NCBI GenBank assembly: GCA_903843965.1 | Contig: CAIMRY010000010.1 | Span: forward strand, 1 to 50,000 | DNA: 50,000 nt | Reading direction: 5' to 3' | From: an uncultured delta proteobacterium | Lineage (GTDB): Bacteria > Desulfobacterota > Desulfovibrionia > Desulfovibrionales > Desulfovibrionaceae | Shown here: positions 6,119 through 12,698 of the stretch, in pieces | Layout: each line of letters opens with the position of its first letter | Position numbering within the stretch: position 1 is the stretch's first letter | Program-made: the position numbers and the translations under genes | Notes under the pieces: model-generated | The model's database searches: none | Seen by the model: the letters and a program-made list of their open reading frames with translations, nothing else | What the model was told of the DNA's origin: nothing

Positions 6119-7841
6119 TGTAAGCGCTTTCCGCAAGGTGCCCCAGGTCAACGCCAAGATTGACCCTCAGGACAATTTCAGCGTACAGCATGTCAGGTGG
6201 TGTTTCGTGCTCATAGTGAGCAGCCATTCCTTCGGCTTCGTGCCCGATAAAGTCATCCATCAAGTTCTTTGGTAGTAGCGACCGCTTGCAAGCTGTCTTG
6301 AAGTTATGTCTGAATGAGTGGAACACTTTGCGTTCGTTCTTTCCCGTCTTCCTGACTCCAATACTCTTCAGGTAATCGCCAAACCAACGTGATAGTGCCG
6401 CAGCAGGTTCGTCCCGTATTTGCTTGAGAGTGTAGAATACGCGCGTTTCACCACTTGATTTTACGCGTTCGATAAACTTTGAGAACTTCAAGACATCAAT
6501 CAAGAACGGATGCAGTGGGACAATCCTTATGCTTGCTGCTGTCTTGACCCTTTTGGTTTCTTCTTCGTTGATGTCCAGAACCCATACACCACTCGGTAGT
6601 TGCCTTACGTCCTCTGTACGAAGCTGAGCTAATTCACCTGCGCGTGCCCCCGTGAAATGTCCCAGAAGAGGCATCCAGAAACGCCAAGGCATTTTCCCGG
6701 CTTTCTCGCTCATGTAGAGGTCCGAGTTGAAGAGTGTCATAAGCCCGTCCGCTGGAATAAGATCATAGCGCGACTCTCGGACGCTCTTGCGAACTCGAAC
6801 ACCTTTCTTGTCAGCATAATTCTGAGCGACATGCCCATGATTAACAGCCCAAGTAAGAAATGCACCTACTTTGCCTAAGCAATCACTGGCTGTCTTTTCA
6901 GAAACCCGCTCTTCGGCAGGAAACTCTATGACAAGAAGCTGTTGGATGCTTTTCTCCCGGAGATGCGCTTTCTTGCTTCTGTGGGCGGGGAGTCTCCGGC
7001 AACTCTCGCTGAATGTGCTCAAATGGACATGCCCAAGCTCTTGCGCTGGCATATCACCGACGATCTCCATAAAGAGCTTTAAGGCATCTCTATAGGCGAC
7101 CAAAGACCGAGGGGCGAGTGTTGGCTTACTGTGCTCCAGGTATGAGGCAACCAGCGAAGAAAGCTGCGGTCCACTTTGCTTGGGCTGGACCGCGACCGGC
7201 TCGGCTTTTTGGGGTGCCGCGTACATGTCCTGCATGTCGGCTATGTGCTTCGTTTCGCTGCCCTGGTCCCCTTCAGAGCGCGCCTGGAGGGCCTGGAAGT
7301 ACGGCAGGAGCCCCTTGGCAACTTCACGGCGCACAGCGGCGTACTCTGGTGTTCCTGCCACGGGAAGTTCAACATCCTTCATACTGCCGTCAAGGGCAAC
7401 TAAAGCAAGGGCAGTTTCGGTTGCGCCTTCAAGCTCTCGTAGCGGGCCTGCCTGGAATTGACCTCCCAGGATGTTCTTGAGCGTGGCGATCTCACTGCGG
7501 TAGTCCGTCCATCGGGAATCGGGCGAAGGGTGCGCACGGTCCTTTTCATCATCGGACAGCCAACGGGCCAACGTATACTGGACATAGGGCTTGATTTGGT
7601 CAGGAGTGAGCTTGCTCAAGTCGCCTCGCCTCGCTTGGTTGAATATCTGGGCAACCCCTAGGCCAACGCTGAGGGCCTTTTTGCGTGCTAATCTCAAGTC
7701 GCCGGTTCGCAGCGTAAGGTATATCTCCCGCTGCCCCAGAATGGGCTGGATTTTGACAGGCACATGCTGCCTAAACCAGTAGCGCCCGGCGTTCAAGCAA
7801 AGGTGTGATGCGGCGGTCCGCAACGTGCGCTTGCGGGGCAT
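6105..7841 (-). CDS. Tyrosine recombinase / phage-type integrase of the island
   Basis: This 578-residue protein should integrate and excise the island. The C-terminal catalytic domain shows Arg400 (TGARAGEL), His508-x-x-Arg511 (HSFRHNF), His534 (IGHEAEG) and nucleophile Tyr543 (HYEH). A SAM-like core-binding domain lies before it, near residues 230-350. The N-terminus (CLNAGRYWFRQHVP) resembles the short domain at the start of many long proteobacterial integrases. I chose the ATG at 7841, seven bases after AAGGGGG, over the adjacent GTG at 7844. The gene's 5' end lies 143 bases from tRNA-Met, a common arrangement for islands inserted by tRNA genes, but the tRNA's own terminator lies between them. 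The 3' end overlaps rep. Confidence 0.92.
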   Translation of the reverse strand: MPRKRTLRTAASHLCLNAGRYWFRQHVPVKIQPILGQREIYLTLRTGDLRLARKKALSVGLGVAQIFNQARRGDLSKLTPDQIKPYVQYTLARWLSDDEKDRAHPSPDSRWTDYRSEIATLKNILGGQFQAGPLRELEGATETALALVALDGSMKDVELPVAGTPEYAAVRREVAKGLLPYFQALQARSEGDQGSETKHIADMQDMYAAPQKAEPVAVQPKQSGPQLSSLVASYLEHSKPTLAPRSLVAYRDALKLFMEIVGDMPAQELGHVHLSTFSESCRRLPAHRSKKAHLREKSIQQLLVIEFPAEERVSEKTASDCLGKVGAFLTWAVNHGHVAQNYADKKGVRVRKSVRESRYDLIPADGLMTLFNSDLYMSEKAGKMPWRFWMPLLGHFTGARAGELAQLRTEDVRQLPSGVWVLDINEEETKRVKTAASIRIVPLHPFLIDVLKFSKFIERVKSSGETRVFYTLKQIRDEPAAALSRWFGDYLKSIGVRKTGKNERKVFHSFRHNFKTACKRSLLPKNLMDDFIGHEAEGMAAHYEHETPPDMLYAEIVLRVNLGVDLGHLAESAYIKGL

Positions 7842-7895
7842 CACCGTGCCCCCTTCAAGCGTAGCCCCAGAAGCCTAGCCGGGACCACTTTGGGG

Positions 7896-7910
7896 TACAA
7901 TGTTGGGGTC
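7896..7910. repeat. 15-base near-repeat, copy 1 (integrase side of tRNA-Met)
   Basis: TACAATGTTGGGGTC matches GACATTTTTGGGGTC at 8128-8142 in 12 of 15 positions, in the same orientation. A second TTGGGGT lies just before it (near 7890). Such repeats could be integrase arm-binding sites, but the match is short. Confidence 0.3.
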
Positions 7911-7940
7911 TTTTGCCGAAACAAGCCTTCTAGGGCTTTG

Positions 7941-7973
7941 AAAAAGGAAAACCCCCTGCCTGAGCAGGGGGTT
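7941..7973 (-). terminator. Terminator of tRNA-Met
   Basis: A 10-bp perfect stem (AACCCCCTGC with GCAGGGGGTT) encloses a 4-base loop just after the tRNA 3' end. On the minus strand it is followed by TTTTCCTTTTT. Confidence 0.85.
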
Positions 7974-7983
7974 AGGATACGCT

Positions 7984-8060
7984 TGGTAGCGAGGGAGGGA
8001 ATTGAACCCCCGACACTGCGGATATGAGCCGCATGCTCTGACCGACTGAGCTACCTCGCC
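7984..8060 (-). tRNA. tRNA-Met (anticodon CAU)
   Basis: The 77-base gene folds as a full cloverleaf, with the 3' CCA encoded. The 5' end is GGCGAGG and the anticodon loop is CTCATAT. The T arm contains GGTTCAATTCC. The acceptor stem ends with a G-U pair at position 1-72. The CAU anticodon fits elongator methionine; an isoleucine tRNA with modified C34 cannot be fully excluded, because that depends on TilS recognition. Confidence 0.93.
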
Positions 8061-8085
8061 ACACATTTCCCTCAACGGGAATGGC

Positions 8086-8114
8086 CTTATAGCCATTCTC
8101 CAAACGCTTGGCAA
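8086..8114 (-). promoter_or_regulatory. Promoter of tRNA-Met
   Basis: On the minus strand TTGCCA (8114-8109) and TATAAG (8091-8086) are separated by exactly 17 bases, and the tRNA begins 25 bases after the -10 box. A 7-bp inverted repeat (GAATGGC/GCCATTC, 8079-8098) overlaps the -10 region. Confidence 0.7.
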
Positions 8115-8127
8115 GGGGGTTTTGACC

Positions 8128-8142
8128 GACATTTTTGGGGTC
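8128..8142. repeat. 15-base near-repeat, copy 2 (upstream of tRNA-Met)
   Basis: GACATTTTTGGGGTC is the partner of the copy at 7896-7910. The two copies bracket the tRNA transcription unit about 230 bases apart. Confidence 0.3.
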
Positions 8143-8248
8143 CGTGATTCTTCCGCCGCCTGGACCGGAAACCTCTGCGTTGCCAGATGTGCCGGGCTGG
8201 TGTACGTTTTGCATGTCATCGCCTTGCGTTGGCATAAAAGGAGAGAAC

Positions 8249-8440
8249 ATGACAACCGTGATTCCTCAAAGCGAACTCACTAAACGCGCCATTGACTGGA
8301 TCTGCGAGCAGCAGGCCGCCCTGGACAATCCTGCCGCCCGGCGCACGGCCATTGAGAAGGCCGCCGTGCGCTTCAACCTGGGCCCCCTGGACGTGGAATT
8401 CCTTGAGCGCTTCTTCACTGGCGAAGCAGAAAACGGATAA
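8249..8440 (+). CDS. Small hypothetical protein before lptF, 63 residues
   Basis: The ORF begins MTTVIPQSELTKRAIDWICE after an AAAGGAGAG leader, so the start is well supported. The product is hydrophilic and looks fully alpha-helical, with no membrane segment or known motif. It ends five bases before lptF, which suggests co-transcription and perhaps coupled translation. Its base composition is that of the chromosome, not of the island. I know no function; a small regulator or adaptor of the downstream genes is only a guess. Confidence 0.7.
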   Translation: MTTVIPQSELTKRAIDWICEQQAALDNPAARRTAIEKAAVRFNLGPLDVEFLERFFTGEAENG

Positions 8441-8445
8441 CATCC

Positions 8446-9609
8446 TTGAAGATCGTTCACCGCCAAATATTCAAGGAACATCTTTCGCTGTTCCTGCTCA
8501 TCGGCTCATGCCTGCTGGGTCTGATCCTGGTGGGCCGCATGCTCCAATTGCGCGAGATGCTGCTCTCCCAGAACCTGGGCGTGTTTGATGTCCTGCGCCT
8601 GTTCTTCTACTTAAGCCCGGTGTTTCTGCTGCTGCTCACGCCCATCGCCTGCATGCTCAGCATCTTCCTCACCTTCCTGCGCATGAGCGCGGACCGTGAG
8701 CTCACCGCGCTCAAGGCCAGCGGCATGAGCCTGTACCAGCTGCTGCTCGCGCCCATCGCCTTCGGCACGCTGTGCACGCTCTTCAGCCTGTACATCGGCC
8801 TTTTTGGCCTGTCCTGGGGCATGGAGCACTTCAAGCACTCCCTGCTCGAATTCGCCCGGACCAAGACCAAGCTCTCGCTGCAGTCCGGCGTGTTCAACCA
8901 GGAATTCCCGGGGCTGACCATCTACGCGCAGAAGGTCAACCTGGAGACCGGCGACATCAGGTTCGTCTTTGTGCAGGACAAGTCCAACAAGGGCTTCACC
9001 ACCACGGTCGTCGCGCCCGAGGGCTCGGTGACCACGGATTCGGAAAAGGAGCAGATCAAGGTCGTGTTCCACAACGGCCGCATCTACCGGCGCGTGGGGG
9101 AGACTCTCGACATCTTGAACTTCGGAAGTTATGCTGTACGGTTGCCCTTGGGCAATATGCTGCAAAGCATGGGCTTTGAGCGCACCTCGCCCAAGGAGCT
9201 CTCCTTCGCCAAGCTGTTGGAGTACGATTCCGACCCGGAGCTGATGAAGGAGTTCGACCAGACGCGCCAGCTCAAGGTCAAGGTGGAGATCCAGAAGCGC
9301 CTGGCCCTGCCCCTGGCCTGTCTGGTTCTTGGCCTGTTCTCGGTGCCGGTGGCCTGCGTGTTCCACGCCTTCAAGCAGCAGCAGGGCATTGTTCTGGCGA
9401 TGGTGGTCTTTCTGGTCTATTATTCGCTGCTCTCCGTGGCCGAGAGCCTGGGGGAATCGCAGCTCGTTCCCCCATACATCGGCGTGTGGCTGCCCGACCT
9501 GCTGTTCCTGGGCGCTGGCCTCACGTTTCTGCGCCAGGCCGTGCGCGAGCGCGTGCCCTCCAGCGTGCTCTGGGCGCTGCAGAAGCTGAACGTCAGGAGC
9601 GCGGCATGA
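8446..9609 (+). CDS. lptF: Lipopolysaccharide export permease LptF
   Basis: This 387-residue protein belongs to the YjgP/YjgQ family. In the LptB2FG ABC transporter it extracts lipopolysaccharide from the inner membrane and passes it to the periplasmic bridge. Hydrophobic segments lie near residues 15-35, 50-80 and 100-125, and three more lie at the C-terminal end after residue 285. Between them is a periplasmic beta-rich domain (for example GLTIYAQKVN and EGSVTTDSE) typical of the family. The start is a TTG at 8446, chosen because MKIVHRQIFKEHL is the usual LptF N-terminus. The stop overlaps the lptG start by four bases (ATGA), so the pair is translationally coupled. Assignment to LptF, not LptG, rests on gene order and on the N-terminal pattern. 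Confidence 0.9.
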   Translation: MKIVHRQIFKEHLSLFLLIGSCLLGLILVGRMLQLREMLLSQNLGVFDVLRLFFYLSPVFLLLLTPIACMLSIFLTFLRMSADRELTALKASGMSLYQLLLAPIAFGTLCTLFSLYIGLFGLSWGMEHFKHSLLEFARTKTKLSLQSGVFNQEFPGLTIYAQKVNLETGDIRFVFVQDKSNKGFTTTVVAPEGSVTTDSEKEQIKVVFHNGRIYRRVGETLDILNFGSYAVRLPLGNMLQSMGFERTSPKELSFAKLLEYDSDPELMKEFDQTRQLKVKVEIQKRLALPLACLVLGLFSVPVACVFHAFKQQQGIVLAMVVFLVYYSLLSVAESLGESQLVPPYIGVWLPDLLFLGAGLTFLRQAVRERVPSSVLWALQKLNVRSAA

Positions 9610-10757
9610 GGCTGCCAGACTTGCGGCTGAGCGCCCTGTCGGCCTACGTGGTGCGTCAGAACATGTTCCTCATGGCCACCTGCCTGGGTGCGGGCACCTT
9701 CATCTACCTCTTGACCGACCTGTCCGACCGCCTGGAGCATTTTCTGGACGCGGGCCTGGGCGTGCGCCAGATCCTGATCTATTTTGCGGTGAAGACTCCG
9801 ATGATCTTCGCCCAGATCCTGCCGGCGGTGTTTCTGCTGGCCGTGGTCCTGCAGATCGGGCTCATGGTGCGCAGCCGCGAGATGATGGCCCTGCGCGCGG
9901 GCGGGGTGTCCATGCGCTGGTTTGTGCGCTTCTTTTTCATCTACGCCCTGGTCTGGAGCGCCGGGCAGCTGGTGTTTTCGCAGTTCATCGCCTCCTACGG
10001 CGAGCAGGAGGCCACCCGCATCTGGCGCGAAGAGGTGCGCAAGCGCCAGCTCGACAAGCACGTGCTGAAGAACCTCTGGTTCCGCGAGGGGCCGTACATC
10101 GTCCACGCGGGCGAGGCCCAGCCCACCCAGAGCCGCGTCAACGACGTGACGGTGTACGAGTTCGACCGCGACACCAACCGTCTTTCGCGCATCATGACGG
10201 CCAAGAAGGGCCTGGTGGACGAGCATGGCTGGGGCCTGCTCGATGTCTGGGAGATCGAGACCGCAGACTTCACGTCGCTGAAGCTGCTCTCGCACTTCAT
10301 TCCCCTGCGCCAGGACATGCGCGGTTTTTTGACCGAGGACAGCGGCGACAAGGCCGACCTGCCGTTGCAGGCCCTGGGCAAGATCATCGAGGATCTGCGC
10401 GAATCCGGGTCCAACGTGGAGCGCCTGCGCACGGCTTGGCACGGCAAGTGGGCCTATGCCGCGTCCATGCTGACCATGGCGCTTTTGGCCCTGGCCATGT
10501 GCACCTTCTTTGAAAATCTCTATGTGAATCTCGTGCTCAGCCTGCTCGTGATCTTCGGCTACTACGCCATCTACGTCATGGGCATCACCATGGGGCAGAA
10601 GGGGCTATTGCCGCCGGCCCTGGGGGCGTGGCTGGGCAATCTGCTCTTCGCCGGCGTGGCCCTGTCCCGGCTGGCCTGGATCTCGGTGCCTTGGCTGGGC
10701 GCCCGGGCGCACCGCCTGAGCGTGCGCCTGCAGTTGCTGTTCTCGGGGGAGGATTGA
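9606..10757 (+). CDS. lptG: Lipopolysaccharide export permease LptG
   Basis: This 383-residue second YjgP/YjgQ permease should pair with LptF in the inner-membrane LPS extractor. Membrane segments lie near residues 20-40, 60-85 and 100-125 and in the last 100 residues. The central periplasmic domain contains LWFREGPYIVHAGEA and YEFDRDTNRLSRI, a characteristic LptG stretch. The ATG at 9606 lies in the four-base overlap with lptF. An in-frame upstream ATG at 9486 lies inside lptF and would add only shadow sequence. The end faces engB on the other strand with 16 bases between them and no terminator. Confidence 0.92.
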   Translation: MRLPDLRLSALSAYVVRQNMFLMATCLGAGTFIYLLTDLSDRLEHFLDAGLGVRQILIYFAVKTPMIFAQILPAVFLLAVVLQIGLMVRSREMMALRAGGVSMRWFVRFFFIYALVWSAGQLVFSQFIASYGEQEATRIWREEVRKRQLDKHVLKNLWFREGPYIVHAGEAQPTQSRVNDVTVYEFDRDTNRLSRIMTAKKGLVDEHGWGLLDVWEIETADFTSLKLLSHFIPLRQDMRGFLTEDSGDKADLPLQALGKIIEDLRESGSNVERLRTAWHGKWAYAASMLTMALLALAMCTFFENLYVNLVLSLLVIFGYYAIYVMGITMGQKGLLPPALGAWLGNLLFAGVALSRLAWISVPWLGARAHRLSVRLQLLFSGED

Positions 10758-10773
10758 GGGACGGGCGTCTTGG

Positions 10774-11421
10774 CTAGCTGGCCGTGTTGGCCGGGTTGGC
10801 CAGGTCCGTGGGCTCGTCCGGGCGTTCAGTCTCCACGGGCGTCTGGGCGGCCAGGGCGTCCAGGGCCTTCCACAGGGTCTCCCGGCCCTGGCCGGTGACG
10901 CTGGAGAAGCAGATGGGCGTGGCCGCGCCGCCGAGCAGGTCGCGCCATTCACGCTGCCGGGCGGAGGCTTCGCGCTGATTCACCTTGTCGCATTTGGTCA
11001 GAACGGGCAGGATGCGGATGCCAGCATGCCGCAGCCAGGCCACCAGCTCCAGGTCGCTTTTTTGCGGCGGCACGCGCACGTCGATGAGCAGGGCCACGGC
11101 CTTGAGGCCGGAGTTTTTGGTCAGGAAGTGCTCGATGAGCTGGCCCCACTTGGCGCGTTCGGCCTGGGAGCGCCGCGCGTAGCCGTAGCCGGGCAGGTCC
11201 ACCAGGGTGTAGCCGCCGGGGTTGATCTGGAAGAAGTTGACGCTCTGGGTCTTGCCCGGGGTGGAGCTGGTTTTGGCCAAGCCCTTGCGCTGGGCCAGGC
11301 AGTTGATGAGCGAGCTCTTGCCCACATTGGAGCGCCCGGCCATGGCCACCTGGGGCTCGCCGGTCGGCGTGAGCTGTGAGAGTTCATAGGCTGTTTTGAC
11401 TAACTCGAACGTTCGATTCAT
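10774..11421 (-). CDS. engB: Ribosome biogenesis GTPase YsxC/EngB
   Basis: This 215-residue GTPase helps large ribosomal subunit assembly in the cytoplasm. G1 is GRSNVGKSS, G2 lies around STPGKTQSVNFF, G3 is DLPGYGYA and G4 is TKCDK, all as in the YihA/EngB family. The length fits the family, apart from about 20 acidic, proline-rich residues at the C-terminus (ERPDEPTDLANP). The ATG at 11421 has a strong GGGGGA leader. An upstream start at 11571 would add 50 residues not found in the family. It is transcribed divergently from aroQ. Confidence 0.95.
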   Translation of the reverse strand: MNRTFELVKTAYELSQLTPTGEPQVAMAGRSNVGKSSLINCLAQRKGLAKTSSTPGKTQSVNFFQINPGGYTLVDLPGYGYARRSQAERAKWGQLIEHFLTKNSGLKAVALLIDVRVPPQKSDLELVAWLRHAGIRILPVLTKCDKVNQREASARQREWRDLLGGAATPICFSSVTGQGRETLWKALDALAAQTPVETERPDEPTDLANPANTAS

Positions 11422-11521
11422 ATTCCCCCGGTTGCCGGGACAAAAGCCCGGCACGCAGTAGATGGTGGCTTTTTCGGCCCGCGTCAAGCGGGCATGCACC
11501 CCAAAACCCCAGGCGGCAGCC

Positions 11522-11983
11522 ATGAAGAACCGCAAGTATCTCATTTTAAACGGCCCCAACCTGGGCCACATCGGCGAACGCCAGCCCGAGATCTACGGCT
11601 CCCAGGGGCTGGACAGCCTGCCCGGCCTGCTCAAGGAGATCCTGGGCGAAAAGGCCGAGGGCATCGAGCTCTTGTTCCACCAGTCGAATTTCGAGGGCAA
11701 CCTCATCGACCGCCTGGAAAAGGCGAAACGCGAGGGCCTGGACGGCGTTGCCTTCAATGCCGGGGCGCTGACGCACACCAGCCTGGCCATCGCCGACTGC
11801 CTGGCCTGGATCGGCGTGCCCTGCGTCGAGGTGCACCTGTCGAACATCTTCGCCCGCACGGACGAGCCCCTGCGGCAGAAAAGCCTGATGGGGAAATCCT
11901 GCATCGGATGTGTTGCCGGTTTTGGCATTCTCGGGTATGCGTTGGCCGTCCTGGCTCTGGAGCAGCGGCACGCCCAGGGTTAG
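11522..11983 (+). CDS. aroQ: 3-dehydroquinate dehydratase, type II
   Basis: This 153-residue enzyme converts 3-dehydroquinate to 3-dehydroshikimate in the shikimate pathway. The N-terminal ILNGPNLGHIGERQPEIYG carries the family signature, with the catalytic Tyr in PEIYG. FHQSNFEGNLID, NAGALTHTS and EVHLSNIFAR are conserved active-site stretches, including His in EVHLSN. The size matches the small type II enzymes. The usual loop reads GHIGER where LGxRE is common, a mild variation. The ATG at 11522 follows AGGCGGCAGCC. The gene lies just before efp, and the two may be co-transcribed. Confidence 0.94.
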   Translation: MKNRKYLILNGPNLGHIGERQPEIYGSQGLDSLPGLLKEILGEKAEGIELLFHQSNFEGNLIDRLEKAKREGLDGVAFNAGALTHTSLAIADCLAWIGVPCVEVHLSNIFARTDEPLRQKSLMGKSCIGCVAGFGILGYALAVLALEQRHAQG

Positions 11984-12054
11984 GACAAAAAATAATGAGG
12001 CGCGGCAGCTGTTTGCACGTCTAGAGTGCCCGTCAAGTATGCACCGGAGGTTGA

Positions 12055-12618
12055 ATGTATTCCACGTCTGATTTCCGTCGCGGTCTGAAGATCGAGATGG
12101 ATGGCAAGCCTTACGAAATCGTCGAGTTCCAGCATGTGAAGCCCGGCAAGGGCGGCGCCTTTGTGCGCACCAAGCTCAAGCACATCCTCAATGGCCGCGT
12201 TGTGGACCAGACCTTCCGCTCCGGCGAAAAGGTCGACAAGCCCGACATCGCCATGCAGGATATGCAGTTCCTGTACAAGGAAGGCGCGGACTTCGTGTTC
12301 ATGGACATGGAGTCCTATGAGCAGAAGCACATACCGGCCGCCCAGGTGGGCGAGAAGGGCGGCTACGTCAAGGAGGGCGAGACCGTGAAGGTCATGCTCT
12401 ACAACGGCGAGCTCTTCGACATGGACCTGCCCGCGTCCGTGGTGCTGGAGATCATCGAGACCGAGCCCGGCGTGCAGGGCGACCGCGTGACCAACGCCAA
12501 CAAGCCCGCCAAGCTTGAGACCGGCATCATGGTCAACGTGCCGCTGTTCATCGCCCAGGGCGAGCGCATCAAGGTCGACACCCGCACCGGCGCGTACATC
12601 AGCCGCGACCGGGAATAG
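12055..12618 (+). CDS. efp: Elongation factor P
   Basis: This 187-residue three-domain OB/KOW protein binds between the P and E sites of stalled ribosomes and helps form peptide bonds at polyproline stretches. The domain I tip is [13 protein letters not shown], with Lys32 at the position modified in many bacteria. Domain II includes EKVDKPDI and the C-terminal domain includes [19 protein letters not shown], the EF-P signature. The start has a clear CCGGAGGTTGA leader. No lysine-modifying enzyme gene (EpmA, EpmB or EarP) is in this window. The polyproline-rich proteins nearby, such as CheA, are plausible clients. Confidence 0.97.
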   Translation: MYSTSDFRRGLKIEMDGKPYEIVEFQHVKPGKGGAFVRTKLKHILNGRVVDQTFRSGEKVDKPDIAMQDMQFLYKEGADFVFMDMESYEQKHIPAAQVGEKGGYVKEGETVKVMLYNGELFDMDLPASVVLEIIETEPGVQGDRVTNANKPAKLETGIMVNVPLFIAQGERIKVDTRTGAYISRDRE

Positions 12619-12698
12619 CAGTGCAGGCATCCGGTCCGGGGCGCCGCAGCTCCGGGCCGGGCGCGTCCCAGGCCGCCGCGACGCCCCGTCGCAGGCGT

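Larger units (their letters stand above)
2640..7862. mobile_element. Putative small integrative element with HUH Rep, serine recombinase and tyrosine integrase
   Basis: The block is visibly poorer in G+C than both flanks. It carries a serine recombinase, a 51-residue ORF, a ribbon-helix-helix protein, an unknown protein, an HUH replication protein and a 578-residue tyrosine integrase whose 5' end faces tRNA-Met. No capsid, portal, secretion, relaxase-partner or partition genes are visible. This fits an integrated plasmid-like element or satellite that may replicate as a rolling circle. The ends are estimates: the left end is placed from base composition and the right end from the integrase start. 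No direct repeat matching the tRNA 3' end was found at the left, so the attachment sites remain undefined. Confidence 0.7.
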
